Assembly (NCBI GenBank): GCA_045120955.1
Contig: JBGVFH010000044.1
Coordinates: forward strand, 4,851-68,850
Origin: JAZMZS01 sp045120955
GTDB taxonomy: Bacteria; Bacillota; Clostridia; Oscillospirales; CAG-272
Direction: 5' to 3'
DNA: 64,000 nt
Shown here piece by piece: positions 52,708 to 60,904 of the stretch. Numbering within the stretch: position 1 is the stretch's first letter; each line of letters starts with the position of its first letter. The translations under genes were made by a program, and so were the position numbers. Below the pieces are notes generated by a model. The model did no database searches and was not told the origin of the DNA. It worked only from the letters and a program-made list of their open reading frames with translations.

Positions 52708-52872
52708 CCATTGCGAAAGCAATGGCATATCATCACGCTTTAGCGTGTATATCATCGCCGCAGGCGCATATCATCAACCGAAGGTTGTATTTCTTTCGCA
52801 ATGATGATATACAAAACTTTGTTTTGATAATATGCAATTTCTTCGAAATTGGTGATATACCCGGCTTCGCCG
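52708..52872. repeat. Array of seven micro-hairpins with mirrored AT spacers
   Basis: Hairpins with 4-7 bp stems and 3-4 base loops occur at 52708-52725 (loop GAAA), 52734-52747, 52756-52766, 52775-52787, 52812-52826, 52835-52851 and 52862-52872. The left four are separated by CATATCAT or TATATCAT. The right ones are separated by related sequences in the opposite sense (ATGATATA-like, ATAATATG, GTGATATA). The stems differ in sequence. No coding frame explains it. Confidence 0.75.
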
Positions 52873-53039
52873 TGATTTTCATAAGAGCTCAAATCCATAC
52901 TACAAATTGAAAGAGATATCTTTTTATAGCACATACACAAAAAGATTAGTATAAAATTGACCCTAGGAAACAGTATGTAATACAGATTATTTATTAAAAT
53001 CTTTAACAATCACCACTCTCATTAATGAATAACGAATAA

Positions 53040-53068
53040 TTGATTTTACTTTAAAAATCTGCTATAAT
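53040..53068 (+). promoter_or_regulatory. Promoter for radical SAM gene
   Basis: TTGATT 53040-53045, 17 bases, TATAAT 53063-53068; start at 53089. Confidence 0.65.
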
Positions 53069-53088
53069 ATATCAAAGGCGGTGAATGA

Positions 53089-53934
53089 ATGAACAAGGCT
53101 TTTTTAGAAATAACGAATGTTTGCAATCTTGCGTGCGATTTTTGCCACGGGACAAAAAGAGTGCGCCGATATATGAGCCGAGCTGAGTTTGAGTATGCGG
53201 CGCATCAGCTGAGGCAATTTGCCGAGTATCTGTACTTTCATCTGATGGGGGAGCCGCTTTTGCACCCTGAGCTGAGTGCTTTTTTTGATATCGCTCATGC
53301 GCTCGGTTTTAAGGTTATACTTACGACAAACGGAACGCTTTTGCATGACAGGGCGGATGTTTTACTTTCCGCCGAGTCACTATACAAGGTGAGTATATCG
53401 CTTCATTGTTATGAGGCAAACAACAGCCGATATGAGCTTGAAAGCTATCTTGACGAGTGCTTTTGCTTTTGTCAAAAAGCGGCGGAGCGAGGTATTATCT
53501 CGGTAATGCGTTTGTGGAACATAGGCGGAGAGGACAAGCTCAATCAAAAGATCATAGCTCGGATGCATAGTCACTTTGACGGAGACAGCAGTACCGAGTG
53601 GAAGCAGATATACAGCGGATATAAGATAAGAGACAAGGTGTTTCTCGAATGGGGAGAGCGCTTTGAATGGCCTGATGCTGAGGCAGAATACATAGGAGAG
53701 AATATCTCATGTTATGGGCTTCGGGATCAGATAGGAGTTTTGTGTGACGGTACGGTGGTGCCGTGCTGTCTTGATGCCGACGGCACAATAGAGCTGGGTA
53801 ATATATTTAAGACTCCTTTGTCGGAGATATTGTCCTCCGAGAGGGCGGCGGCACTGAAAAGATCCTTTGAGATAAGAAGGGTAAAGGAGCCGTTGTGTCA
53901 GAGCTGCGGCTATGCACACAAAAAGAATTATTGA
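53089..53934 (+). CDS. Radical SAM/SPASM domain protein
   Basis: This is a 281-residue radical S-adenosylmethionine protein. The N-terminal CNLACDFC (Cys12, Cys16, Cys19) binds the SAM cluster, HLMGEPLLHPEL matches the family's GEP motif, and LTTNGTLL follows. The C-terminal SPASM-type region has CYGLRDQIGVLCDGTVVPCC and CQSCGYAHKK for an auxiliary cluster. SPASM proteins often modify peptides or act as anaerobic maturases, but no precursor peptide gene is adjacent. It is monocistronic, ending near a terminator. Substrate unknown. Confidence 0.85.
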   Translation: MNKAFLEITNVCNLACDFCHGTKRVRRYMSRAEFEYAAHQLRQFAEYLYFHLMGEPLLHPELSAFFDIAHALGFKVILTTNGTLLHDRADVLLSAESLYKVSISLHCYEANNSRYELESYLDECFCFCQKAAERGIISVMRLWNIGGEDKLNQKIIARMHSHFDGDSSTEWKQIYSGYKIRDKVFLEWGERFEWPDAEAEYIGENISCYGLRDQIGVLCDGTVVPCCLDADGTIELGNIFKTPLSEILSSERAAALKRSFEIRRVKEPLCQSCGYAHKKNY

Positions 53935-53977
53935 AAAAAGGGGATGTAAAAAAGCCCGGACCGCAAAAAAGAGAAGA

Positions 53978-54010
53978 AAAGCATTGAAAACACAAGGGTT
54001 TCAATGCTTT
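53978..54010 (+). terminator. Terminator after radical SAM gene
   Basis: AAAGCATTGAAA (53978-53989) pairs with TTTCAATGCTTT (53999-54010). The rest of the gap to 54264 holds repeat copy C and a second hairpin. Confidence 0.65.
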
Positions 54011-54073
54011 GAGCGAGATATTGATCACAACCAAAATAAGGTAAGGCGGGGCGTAATTACGCAATTTCCTATA
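54011..54073 (-). repeat. Dispersed extragenic repeat, copy C (inverted, partial)
   Basis: Read on the minus strand it gives TATAGGAAATTGCGTAATTA followed by CGCCCCGCC, nearly identical to the first 30 bases of copy B (58299 onward). The remainder is diverged. Confidence 0.65.
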
Positions 54074-54082
54074 CAAAAGCAA

Positions 54083-54124
54083 CAAAAAACCAAGGACATC
54101 AGCTTGAATGCCCTTGGCTTTTTG
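54083..54124. terminator. Second hairpin in the radical SAM/YitT gap
   Basis: CCAAGG (54090-54095) pairs with CCTTGG (54112-54117), flanked by A and T runs and bulged once; it could end transcription in either direction. Confidence 0.5.
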
Positions 54125-54263
54125 TTAGAGTTGCACATAGTGTTCAGAATTTATTAATGCTATGAGACAGCCCTTGTTACATATAAAATTCGAAAGATTT
54201 GCCGAAACGATCAAAGCACAGTCGTCGATAATGCGGATGCGATATATCGGCAGGAACTTGTTA

Positions 54264-55154
54264 TCAGTCGTTTCTCTTATATACGTCGGCAACGTCGCTG
54301 ATTATCACAAAAGCGTTGGGGTCGATTGCCTGGACTATGCTTCTCATGCGGGATATCTGAAAACGGTTGACAATAAAATATATAATAGTCTTGTCCTTGC
54401 TTGAGTATCCTCCTGTCGCATTTATCTTCGTTGTACCGCACTCGAATGCTTGCATCAGAGCATCTGCTATCTCTTCCTTGTCGGTCACGATCATGACCGA
54501 CTTTGAGCGGTCGATACCTTCTACGATAAAATCGACAGTTTTCAGTGCGGCGGCATATGTAACAATGGAATAGAGCGGCAATATCCAGCTGTGAAGAGCA
54601 AATCCGCATATGATGTACAAAATGACATTGTACAGCATAACAAATGTACCGACGGTTAAATTCAGCTTTTTTGCAAAGATGACTGCCATTACATCAACGC
54701 CGTCTATTGCTCCGCCGCTGCGTATGGTAAGTCCGCTTCCAATACCTGAGATAACACCGCCGAACAAGGCGCACAGCAATAGATCCTCTCCTGCCAAAGG
54801 AGAGGCGATGCTTACGTCGATGGGCAGTACATCGGTGATGAGCCAAGCACCGACAGAGTAAACGATAACTGCAAAGATCGAATATACGGTAAAGCATATC
54901 CCCTGCTTTTTGAGACCGTACAGAAACAAAGGAACGTTCAGAACAAGCAGCAGCAGGGAAAGGGTGATATATTCGGGGGTGAGCTGTGAGAGTAGCATAC
55001 TCGTTCCGGAGATACCGCTGTCATAGAGCTTTACGGGTGTCAAAAAGACTGTTATACCAAAGGCGTTTATTGATCCTGCTATAAACAAAATGATAAATTT
55101 TTTAAGTTCGAGCTGTTTTAGCTCGTCCAAAATGTTTGCATTTTTACTTTTCAA
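54264..55154 (-). CDS. YitT-family membrane protein (DUF161 + DUF2179)
   Basis: This is a membrane protein of about 296 residues. Five to six helices (about 15-190) contain the family features NAFGITVFLTPVKLYDSGIS, GSGLTIRSGGAIDGVDV and AVIFAKKLN. The soluble C-terminal DUF2179 domain (about 215-295) has KSVMIVTDKEEIADAL and TGGYSSKDKTIIYFIVNRFQ. The start is uncertain: a TTG at 55154 lies after AAAGGAGA, and the open frame extends to 55193. The transport substrate of the family is unknown. Confidence 0.85.
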   Translation of the reverse strand: MKSKNANILDELKQLELKKFIILFIAGSINAFGITVFLTPVKLYDSGISGTSMLLSQLTPEYITLSLLLLVLNVPLFLYGLKKQGICFTVYSIFAVIVYSVGAWLITDVLPIDVSIASPLAGEDLLLCALFGGVISGIGSGLTIRSGGAIDGVDVMAVIFAKKLNLTVGTFVMLYNVILYIICGFALHSWILPLYSIVTYAAALKTVDFIVEGIDRSKSVMIVTDKEEIADALMQAFECGTTKINATGGYSSKDKTIIYFIVNRFQISRMRSIVQAIDPNAFVIISDVADVYKRND

Positions 55155-55410
55155 ACCGATACATCTCCTTTTCTGCTGTGCCTGCAACGGCATATATGTA
55201 TATTATACCATAAAACAGAAGAATTGTACATAGTTAAAAACTCGAAAAATATTTCTGTGTCACGATTTATTTGTTGTATGTTTTATTGGTCGAAGGCATA
55301 TTTCGTGATAACGGACGTATTATTTTGGCGGTTTTTGACCGATGGGAGACGGAGATGTCTTTGAATACAGCGAAAATCTCTACGCAATAAAAAACCGTTG
55401 TTATAAACAC

Positions 55411-55439
55411 TTGATTTTTTATTAAATTTATAGTATAAT
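55411..55439 (+). promoter_or_regulatory. Promoter for coaX
   Basis: TTGATT 55411-55416, 17 bases, TATAAT 55434-55439; start at 55493. The rest of the 55194-55462 gap shows no recognisable gene. Confidence 0.65.
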
Positions 55440-55492
55440 TAACAATCAAAGCTTATGATCGTATGCTTATAAAAGTGAAGAAGGGCGGTGGA

Positions 55493-56263
55493 ATGATGCT
55501 TCTTTGTGTAGATGTCGGAAACTCGGAGGTTACGCTCGGCGGGTTTGAAAACGGGACCCCGGTATTTGTTGCCCGAATAGCTACAGATTCCGCAAAAACC
55601 GAGGATGAATATGCAATGAAGATCGAAGGCGTCTTGACATTGCATTCCGTCGATAAAACACAGATAAAAGGAGCAATTATTTCATCGGTCGTGCCGCAGC
55701 TGAACTCCGTGTTAAAAAGAGCACTGAGATTTCTGTTTTGTGTGGAGCCTTTGATGGTCGGCCCCGGCATTAAAACGGGTATAGGAATTCAATGTGATAC
55801 ACCGTCGTCGGTCGGAGCAGACCTTATAGCCGCATCGGTCGCTGCACATTATATCTACGGCAGTCCTTCTCTGATAATAGACATCGGAACTGCTACCAAA
55901 ATGACGGTGGTGAGCGAAAAGGGGGCTTTTATCGGAACTTCGATAATTCCCGGTGTTATAATGGGGCTCAACGCACTTGCGGAAGGCACGGCACAGCTTC
56001 CAAAGATAAGCCTTGAAGTGCCAAATTCGATTATTGCAAAAAACACGGCAGATTGTATGCGCTCGGGAGTTATCTTCGGAAATGCCAGCATGATAGATGG
56101 GATGATAGACCGCATAAACGAGGAATTCGGAGAAGAGCTAAAGGTTTATGCTACGGGAGGTATGGCTTCTTTTATAATTCCGTTCTGTAAACACAGTATG
56201 ATTATCGACGAGCAGCTCGTACTAAAGGGGCTTAATATCTTATATCAAAAAAACAAGGTATAG
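55493..56263 (+). CDS. coaX: Type III pantothenate kinase
   Basis: CoaX phosphorylates pantothenate in the first step of coenzyme A synthesis and, unlike CoaA, is not feedback-inhibited by CoA. The 256-residue protein of the acetate/sugar-kinase/Hsp70 fold has the phosphate-1 motif CVDVGNSEVTLGGF, VGPGIKTGI, the conserved SSVGADLIAASVAAH and the phosphate-2 motif IDIGTATKMTVV. Adjacent ATGs at 55493 and 55496 follow GGGCGGTGG. An ECF transporter S component gene follows about 105 bases later, suggesting linked pantothenate uptake. Confidence 0.94.
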   Translation: MMLLCVDVGNSEVTLGGFENGTPVFVARIATDSAKTEDEYAMKIEGVLTLHSVDKTQIKGAIISSVVPQLNSVLKRALRFLFCVEPLMVGPGIKTGIGIQCDTPSSVGADLIAASVAAHYIYGSPSLIIDIGTATKMTVVSEKGAFIGTSIIPGVIMGLNALAEGTAQLPKISLEVPNSIIAKNTADCMRSGVIFGNASMIDGMIDRINEEFGEELKVYATGGMASFIIPFCKHSMIIDEQLVLKGLNILYQKNKV

Positions 56264-56368
56264 CTTTAATATATAATTTAATATTCTGTTGTGTATTACT
56301 GCGAAAGCAGATAATATAAATTTATTATGCGTTGTACCGCTCAGTCGGACGACAGCAAGGAGGAATTT

Positions 56369-56956
56369 ATGCAAACAACAAACAAAAAACACATGTCAAC
56401 CGGGACCTTAGTGCTTGCGGCGATTTTGACTGCACTCGTGATTGTACTGCAATTCATGGGTCAGTTTATCCGCTTAGGACCTTTCGCGATCTCGCTTGTG
56501 CTGATACCGATAGTTATCGGTGCGGCGACCTGCGGTCCGAAAATAAGTACATGGCTTGGATTCATTTTCGGTGTAGTAGTTCTGATAACAGATGCCGGGG
56601 CTTTTTTGGCGGTCAGTGTTGCGGGAACTGTAATTACCGTGCTTGTAAAAGGAGCGGCTTGCGGACTTGCGGCAGGTGTTGTGTACAAGCTTGTTGAGAA
56701 GAAAAACCGTTATGCAGCAGTGGTTGCTTCGGCAATAGTATGTCCCATAGTAAATACGGGAGTATTCTTGCTCGGATGCGTTCTCTTTTTCTTCGAAACC
56801 ATAAAAGCATGGGGATTGGCAGCCGGATTTGACGGCGCAATTCAATATATGTTCTTGGGACTTGCGGGAGGAAACTTCCTGTTTGAGCTTGCAACAAATA
56901 TTGTTCTCAGCCCCGTTATTGTTCGTGTTTTGAACATAAGAAATCATAAAAAATGA
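56369..56956 (+). CDS. ECF transporter S component (possibly pantothenate)
   Basis: This is a 195-residue membrane protein with six hydrophobic helices, of the ECF S-component superfamily. It begins with helix 1 LVLAAILTALVIVLQFMGQF, followed by ISLVLIPIVIGAATCGPKIS and GFIFGVVVLITDAGAFL, a pattern of vitamin-binding S components. Its position after coaX suggests pantothenate as substrate, by analogy with other vitamin S components next to their pathway genes; this is inference. AAGGAGG precedes ATG 56369. A long terminator follows. Confidence 0.8.
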   Translation: MQTTNKKHMSTGTLVLAAILTALVIVLQFMGQFIRLGPFAISLVLIPIVIGAATCGPKISTWLGFIFGVVVLITDAGAFLAVSVAGTVITVLVKGAACGLAAGVVYKLVEKKNRYAAVVASAIVCPIVNTGVFLLGCVLFFFETIKAWGLAAGFDGAIQYMFLGLAGGNFLFELATNIVLSPVIVRVLNIRNHKK

Positions 56957-57022
56957 TCGGCATAATATATGCGGCATTTGTGCTCGCATCGAAAAAATAA
57001 AAAGCCAATCGCAATACATAAT

Positions 57023-57071
57023 AAAGAAATCAAGCGGCTCCGAAACAGATGCGGAGCCGCTTGATTTCTTT
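57023..57071. terminator. Strong bidirectional terminator
   Basis: A perfect 20-bp stem (57023-57042, 57052-57071) between the ECF gene (+) and the dehydrogenase gene (-). Confidence 0.85.
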
Positions 57072-57192
57072 ATGATTGATATGTATAATACTTGCTTTTG
57101 CTTTAAGACTGCTTACTCAAATTTCCAAAGCCGCCGTTTTGTATTCTTTGCTATCGTAGCAATACCGAGCGCCTTCGACTTTTTTGTATGTA

Positions 57193-58125
57193 TTATTTAT
57201 ATAAGGCGTTATATATTTTGATGAATTTCTCATCACGGTCTTGCAGGGCTTTGGCATCCTTGCCGTCTGAGTAATCGTAAAAGCCTTTTCCGCTTTTAAC
57301 ACCAAAGTTTCCGTTTTTATATAGATCGTCCATCAGCTTTTGCACATCGGTCGTGTTGCACAACTCCTTGTTAAGGTAAGAGGCAATATGATGAAAAGTG
57401 TCGATACCGCCGAAATCGACGACCTCAAACGGGCCGAACGCCGCATATCTGAAGCCGAGACCGTATTTCATGCAGGCATCCACGTCGGGTATGTCTGCGA
57501 TGCCGTCTTCTACGATAGAAATACATTCACGGACAATGGCAAGCTGTATGCGGTTGAGAATAAAGCCGGGAACATCCTTTTTGCACACGGCTGTTTTCTT
57601 GCCGATCTTGTGAGCAAGCTCAATAACTGCTTCGGTGCTTGCATCGTCCGTTTCGCTTCCGCGAATTATTTCGATACATGGTATCAGATGCGCCGGATTC
57701 ATCCAGTGCATACCGAGAAAACGGTTCTTGCCAACAATGTCTGCGGCAATACTGTCTATTGGGAGTCCCGATGTGTTGGTTGTCAGGATAGTCTCGGGTC
57801 TGACCATGCGGGACAGCCTTGCCCAAAAATCCTGCTTTATGTCGAGCTTTTCAATGATGCTTTCTACGATGATATCACAGTCCGCAAGTACCTCCAATTC
57901 GCTTGTGAAGCAAAGAGACTGTAGTATTCTCTCGGACTCTTGCGCTGTCACCTCACCCGTTTCTGTCTGTGTCTTCTGGTTTAGCTCTACAAGATTTTTT
58001 CCCTTTTCAAGTGCGCTTTCAAACGCATCGTAAACAACGACCTCATATCCGTATTTTGCAAAGATCTGAGACATGCTGGCGCCCATCAAACCTGCACCTG
58101 CAATTCCTATTTTTTTAAACTCCAT
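57193..58125 (-). CDS. 3-hydroxyacyl-CoA dehydrogenase family protein
   Basis: This is a 310-residue NAD(P)-dependent enzyme of the 3-hydroxybutyryl-CoA dehydrogenase family. The dinucleotide fold shows IGIAGAGLMGASMSQIFAKYG, then NTSGLPIDSIAADI and the catalytic-site HWMNPAHLIPCIEII. The family signature DVPGFILNRIQLA opens the C-terminal domain (about 185-300). Butyrate-pathway Hbd usually sits with thl, crt and bcd, but here it is alone, so a role in another hydroxyacyl or hydroxyacid step is equally possible. AGGAGG-like GGGAGG precedes the ATG. It faces the upstream terminator convergently. Confidence 0.85.
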   Translation of the reverse strand: MEFKKIGIAGAGLMGASMSQIFAKYGYEVVVYDAFESALEKGKNLVELNQKTQTETGEVTAQESERILQSLCFTSELEVLADCDIIVESIIEKLDIKQDFWARLSRMVRPETILTTNTSGLPIDSIAADIVGKNRFLGMHWMNPAHLIPCIEIIRGSETDDASTEAVIELAHKIGKKTAVCKKDVPGFILNRIQLAIVRECISIVEDGIADIPDVDACMKYGLGFRYAAFGPFEVVDFGGIDTFHHIASYLNKELCNTTDVQKLMDDLYKNGNFGVKSGKGFYDYSDGKDAKALQDRDEKFIKIYNALYK

Positions 58126-58298
58126 GGTATTCCTCCCAAAAAAACAGTATAAAAGTTATCTATATTATTACAGATAAACATCGCAAAGTAAATGTATTAT
58201 TGGGAATGTTTATATATTTGGGAACGGTTTTTTGCGTCTGCTTCATGTTGGTATTTTATCATACTCATCCATGCCGTGCAAGCGGCATTTTTTTGTTG

Positions 58299-58380
58299 CA
58301 TAGGAAAATGCGTAATTACGCCCCGCCGTTTGGTTGAGTTAAAGATAATCCAAAGATATAATAGGCGGGAGGATGGGGTG
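58299..58380 (+). repeat. Dispersed extragenic repeat, copy B
   Basis: CATAGGAAAATGC, a CGTAATTACG palindrome, CCGCCGTTTGGTTGAG and GGCGGGAGGATGGG in order, matching copy A at 26181. A short terminator-like hairpin (ATGCCG/CGGCAT) with a T run precedes it, as copy A is also preceded by one. It sits directly before the glycyl-radical gene remnants. The rest of the 58126-58298 gap holds only the upstream region of the dehydrogenase gene. Confidence 0.7.
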
Positions 58381-58392
58381 GATTTCGTTTCA

Positions 58393-58464
58393 ATGTCGGA
58401 GAACTTCGGCTATCATGCCCCCGCAACTCCGGACGGAAGAGAAGAACTGATACAAACAGTATAA
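58393..58464 (+). pseudogene. Possible glycyl-radical enzyme scrap (ATPDGR motif)
   Basis: A 23-codon frame, MSENFGYHAPATPDGREEL..., contains HAPATPDGR. The intact enzyme at 42278-44380 has the similar AATPDGR before its C-terminal domain. It begins right after repeat copy B. It could be a second relic of a lost enzyme, but the match is short. Confidence 0.35.
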
Positions 58465-58533
58465 CGAATAGGGCGAAAAACAGTTCACAAAAATATAAAT
58501 TCGGAGCATTTATCTATTGAAAAGTAAGGCGTT

Positions 58534-59042
58534 ATGTTGTATATTAAGGTTACAAAAACAAAAAACGGATGCGGCGGCATATACCGTATGGGAACCTTCT
58601 CAATAGACTGGCGTATAAAGACGGGCGCACTTTTGGGAGCATCCGCTGACGGAAGACTTACAAAAACGCCGATCTCCAAAAACATAAGTGCGGACATTGC
58701 CCGTGACAGAGAGTGCATTACAGCTCACATCATGTCAGCGCTGAAGCTCAACTACGAGGATATGCCGAACGGTACGGTGCTCGATATCGTAATTCACAGC
58801 TCGGCAATTTCCGGTGAGGACGGAATGGATGCATTTGTGGCTACGCTTGACACATTTATGAAGGGCGGCGGCCTTGCTATTCAGTATAACTTCTCAATCC
58901 TGATGTGTTGCGCCGTGCTCAGGAGCATCCGGAGGAATATTCAACTCTGCAGATACGTCTTTGCGGCCGGAATGTGCTATTTGTCAATTTGTCAAAGCAA
59001 GAACAGGATGAGTTTATATCGCAGTCTGAAGCATCTGCGTGA
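58534..59042 (+). pseudogene. Truncated, frameshifted glycyl-radical enzyme
   Basis: This matches only the last quarter or so of the intact enzyme at 42278-44380: GGIYRMGTFSIDWR, SADGRLTKTPISKN and IHSSAISGEDGMDAF align with GGVFRCGMFSVDWR, TPDGRYSGEPLSKN and IHCSAVEGNEGMVAF. Near 58893 one base is missing. Restoring it continues the frame as NPDVLRRAQEHPEEYSTLQ, then IRLCGRNVLFVNLSK, to a stop at 59040-59042. The glycyl loop has Arg where the intact copy has Trp (LCGRN against LCGWN). The active-site half is gone, so it cannot be a normal catalyst. The intact activase follows. Confidence 0.85.
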
Positions 59043-59069
59043 TGACGGGTGAAAAGGATAGAAGTTATA

Positions 59070-59999
59070 ATGAGTGGGGAAAAGGGAAGAATATTTGCAA
59101 TAAAACGGTTTGCTGTGCATGACGGAGACGGAATACGTACGACGGTGTTTTTGAAAGGATGCTCGCTTGAATGTGTTTGGTGTCACAATCCCGAAGGCAT
59201 AAGTCCGAAGGCTGAGATTTCATATTATGACATAAAATGTATTAGCTGCGGTGCTTGTGCTTCGGTCTGCCAATACGGAGCACACACATTTGATGGAGAA
59301 TACGGACATATTTTTCACCGTGAAAAATGCGTAGGATGCGGTGAGTGTGAAAACAGCTGTTACAGTGATGCCATTGTTTTTTGGGGAGAGACTGTTGACT
59401 CAGAGCAGCTTTTGCCAAAGCTTCTTGAGGACAGAGCATTTTTTGAAAACTCCGGCGGCGGTGTGACGATTTCGGGCGGTGAGTGCCTGTGTCAGTCAGA
59501 TTTTTGCAGAGATCTTCTCATGCGTCTGAAAAAAGAGGGAATACACACAGCAGTCGATACTTGCGGCTTTATCAGCCGAGCTGCACTGGAGAAAGTGATA
59601 GACTATACTGATATTTTTCTTTACGACATAAAGGCGGCAGATGCAGATGTGCACGCTCGGTGTACGGGACATTCAAACGAGCTTATACTTGACAACCTGC
59701 GTTATCTTAATGAGCGGAAAAAACCGGTTGAGATTCGTATTCCGTATGTACCTGAATACAACAGCTCGCAGATAGAGAAAATAGCTGATATTCTTGCAGA
59801 GCTTGAGTGTATAACTAAAGTAAAGGTATTGCCGTATCATAATTACGCAAGATCAAAATATGAGTCTCTCGGCAAGGAGAATACCCTGCCGCAGGTACAT
59901 ATTCCGACAGACGAGGAGCTTGAGACTGCGGTAAATATACTGTGCTCAAGAGGACTTCGTGCGGAGAGCGGCAGACCGCTGAAAAAGAATAACAAATGA
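59070..59999 (+). CDS. Glycyl-radical enzyme activating enzyme, paralogue 2
   Basis: This is a 309-residue radical-SAM activase. CSLECVWCH (Cys31, Cys35, Cys38) binds the SAM cluster; the ferredoxin insert has CISCGACASVC and CVGCGECENSC; SGGECLCQ and DTCGFISRAALEKV are conserved. It is very similar throughout to the activase at 41381-42256, with a C-terminal extension of about 18 residues. The start is ATG 59070 after AAAGGA; a GTG at 59049 lacks a ribosome site. Its cognate enzyme just upstream is broken, yet this frame is intact, so it may serve the enzyme at 42-44 kb or be newly orphaned. Confidence 0.9.
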   Translation: MSGEKGRIFAIKRFAVHDGDGIRTTVFLKGCSLECVWCHNPEGISPKAEISYYDIKCISCGACASVCQYGAHTFDGEYGHIFHREKCVGCGECENSCYSDAIVFWGETVDSEQLLPKLLEDRAFFENSGGGVTISGGECLCQSDFCRDLLMRLKKEGIHTAVDTCGFISRAALEKVIDYTDIFLYDIKAADADVHARCTGHSNELILDNLRYLNERKKPVEIRIPYVPEYNSSQIEKIADILAELECITKVKVLPYHNYARSKYESLGKENTLPQVHIPTDEELETAVNILCSRGLRAESGRPLKKNNK

Positions 60000-60049
60000 C
60001 GTGTTTTCTCTCGCATGCATTGATAACGCAATAAATGGAGGTATACTAT

Positions 60050-60841
60050 ATGAAAAGCTTTCTTGATAACGCATATGTTACAGATGTAAGCCTTGTTGCA
60101 AAAATGCACTCAGCAAAGGTGCCTCAGAGTCAGCACAGATATTTTCACAGCAGACACTCTCACGGTTTTGTGTTTTGGATCGACGGAAGGATAAGCTTTC
60201 TTTATGACGGCGAGGAAGAGGTAGTAGGCAAGGAAAATTCATTTGTATACCTTCCTCAAGGTCGTGATTACCGAACCATGCCTACCGAGGACGGACATTT
60301 TATTCTGATAAATTTTCATACCACCGAAAACCTCGATTACAAGGCGTTTGGTACGGTGTTTTCAAACAGCGCACAGCTTCAGGGGTGCTTTATGACAGCA
60401 CTGAAAGTGTTCAAGCAGAAAAAGTGCGGTTATCGTGCAGAGCTGAAATCTATAGTTTATATGCTGATAAGCCTTGTGCAGGCAGCATCAAGCCACGGTT
60501 ATGTTCCGTATGAGTATTTTCGGCGCATAGAGCCTGCGATAAACTATATGAACGGCAACTTTTCAAAGGGAGAGGTCAAAATAACCGCGCTCGCGGAGCT
60601 GTGCGGTATGAGCCGCAAGTATTTTACAAAGCTATTTTCGACATACTATGAAATGACTCCAAAGCAATATCTTTTAAATTGTCAGATAGACTATGCAAGA
60701 AAGCTTTTGCTCTCCTCGGGAGAAGAGTACAGCGTGTCCGATGTAGCAGAGCGCTGCGGATTTAGCAATGTGTACTATTTTTCAAAACTCTTTAAACAGA
60801 GAGTGGGAATAACACCGTCTGAATACAGACGAAACGGCTAG
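60050..60841 (+). CDS. AraC-family regulator of the second glycyl-radical locus
   Basis: This is a 263-residue regulator, same length and plan as the one at 44539-45330. The N-terminal cupin has HSRHSHGFVFWIDGRISFLYDG and SFVYLPQGRDYR. The C-terminal domain has ITALAELCGMSRKYFTKLF and VSDVAERCGFSNVYYFSKLF, then GITPSEYRR. ATG 60050 follows GGAGG. Unlike the first locus it is codirectional with, and downstream of, the activase. The two loci share gene content in rearranged order. Confidence 0.88.
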   Translation: MKSFLDNAYVTDVSLVAKMHSAKVPQSQHRYFHSRHSHGFVFWIDGRISFLYDGEEEVVGKENSFVYLPQGRDYRTMPTEDGHFILINFHTTENLDYKAFGTVFSNSAQLQGCFMTALKVFKQKKCGYRAELKSIVYMLISLVQAASSHGYVPYEYFRRIEPAINYMNGNFSKGEVKITALAELCGMSRKYFTKLFSTYYEMTPKQYLLNCQIDYARKLLLSSGEEYSVSDVAERCGFSNVYYFSKLFKQRVGITPSEYRRNG

Positions 60842-60868
60842 CAAATAGACAAAATAATATATAACGTT

Positions 60869-60901
60869 TTCAGCACCCGAGCGATCTGCTCGGGTGCTGA
60901 A
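60869..60901 (+). terminator. Terminator of second glycyl-radical locus
   Basis: A 14-bp GC-rich stem (60869-60882, 60888-60901) with loop GATCT, followed by GTTTTAT. Confidence 0.85.
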
Positions 60902-60904
60902 GTT

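Noticed and set aside
52420..52755. 111-codon minus-strand frame across the tRNA-Leu and structured element
   Set aside because: It reads antisense through the tRNA (VRAKGLEPSRRGH) and the hairpins; such frames are artefacts of tRNA sequence and show no ribosome site.
52708..52872. CRISPR-like regular array
   Set aside because: Spacing is about 20 bases, the constant part is only 8 bases and occurs in both orientations, the variable parts are self-complementary and no cas genes are in the window.
55255..55400. Possible short coding remnant before coaX
   Set aside because: Short open frames exist on both strands but none has a ribosome site or a recognisable motif.
58192..58464. 90-codon frame before the broken glycyl-radical gene
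   Set aside because: It runs through a terminator-like hairpin and repeat copy B; only its last 23 codons might be a glycyl-radical relic.
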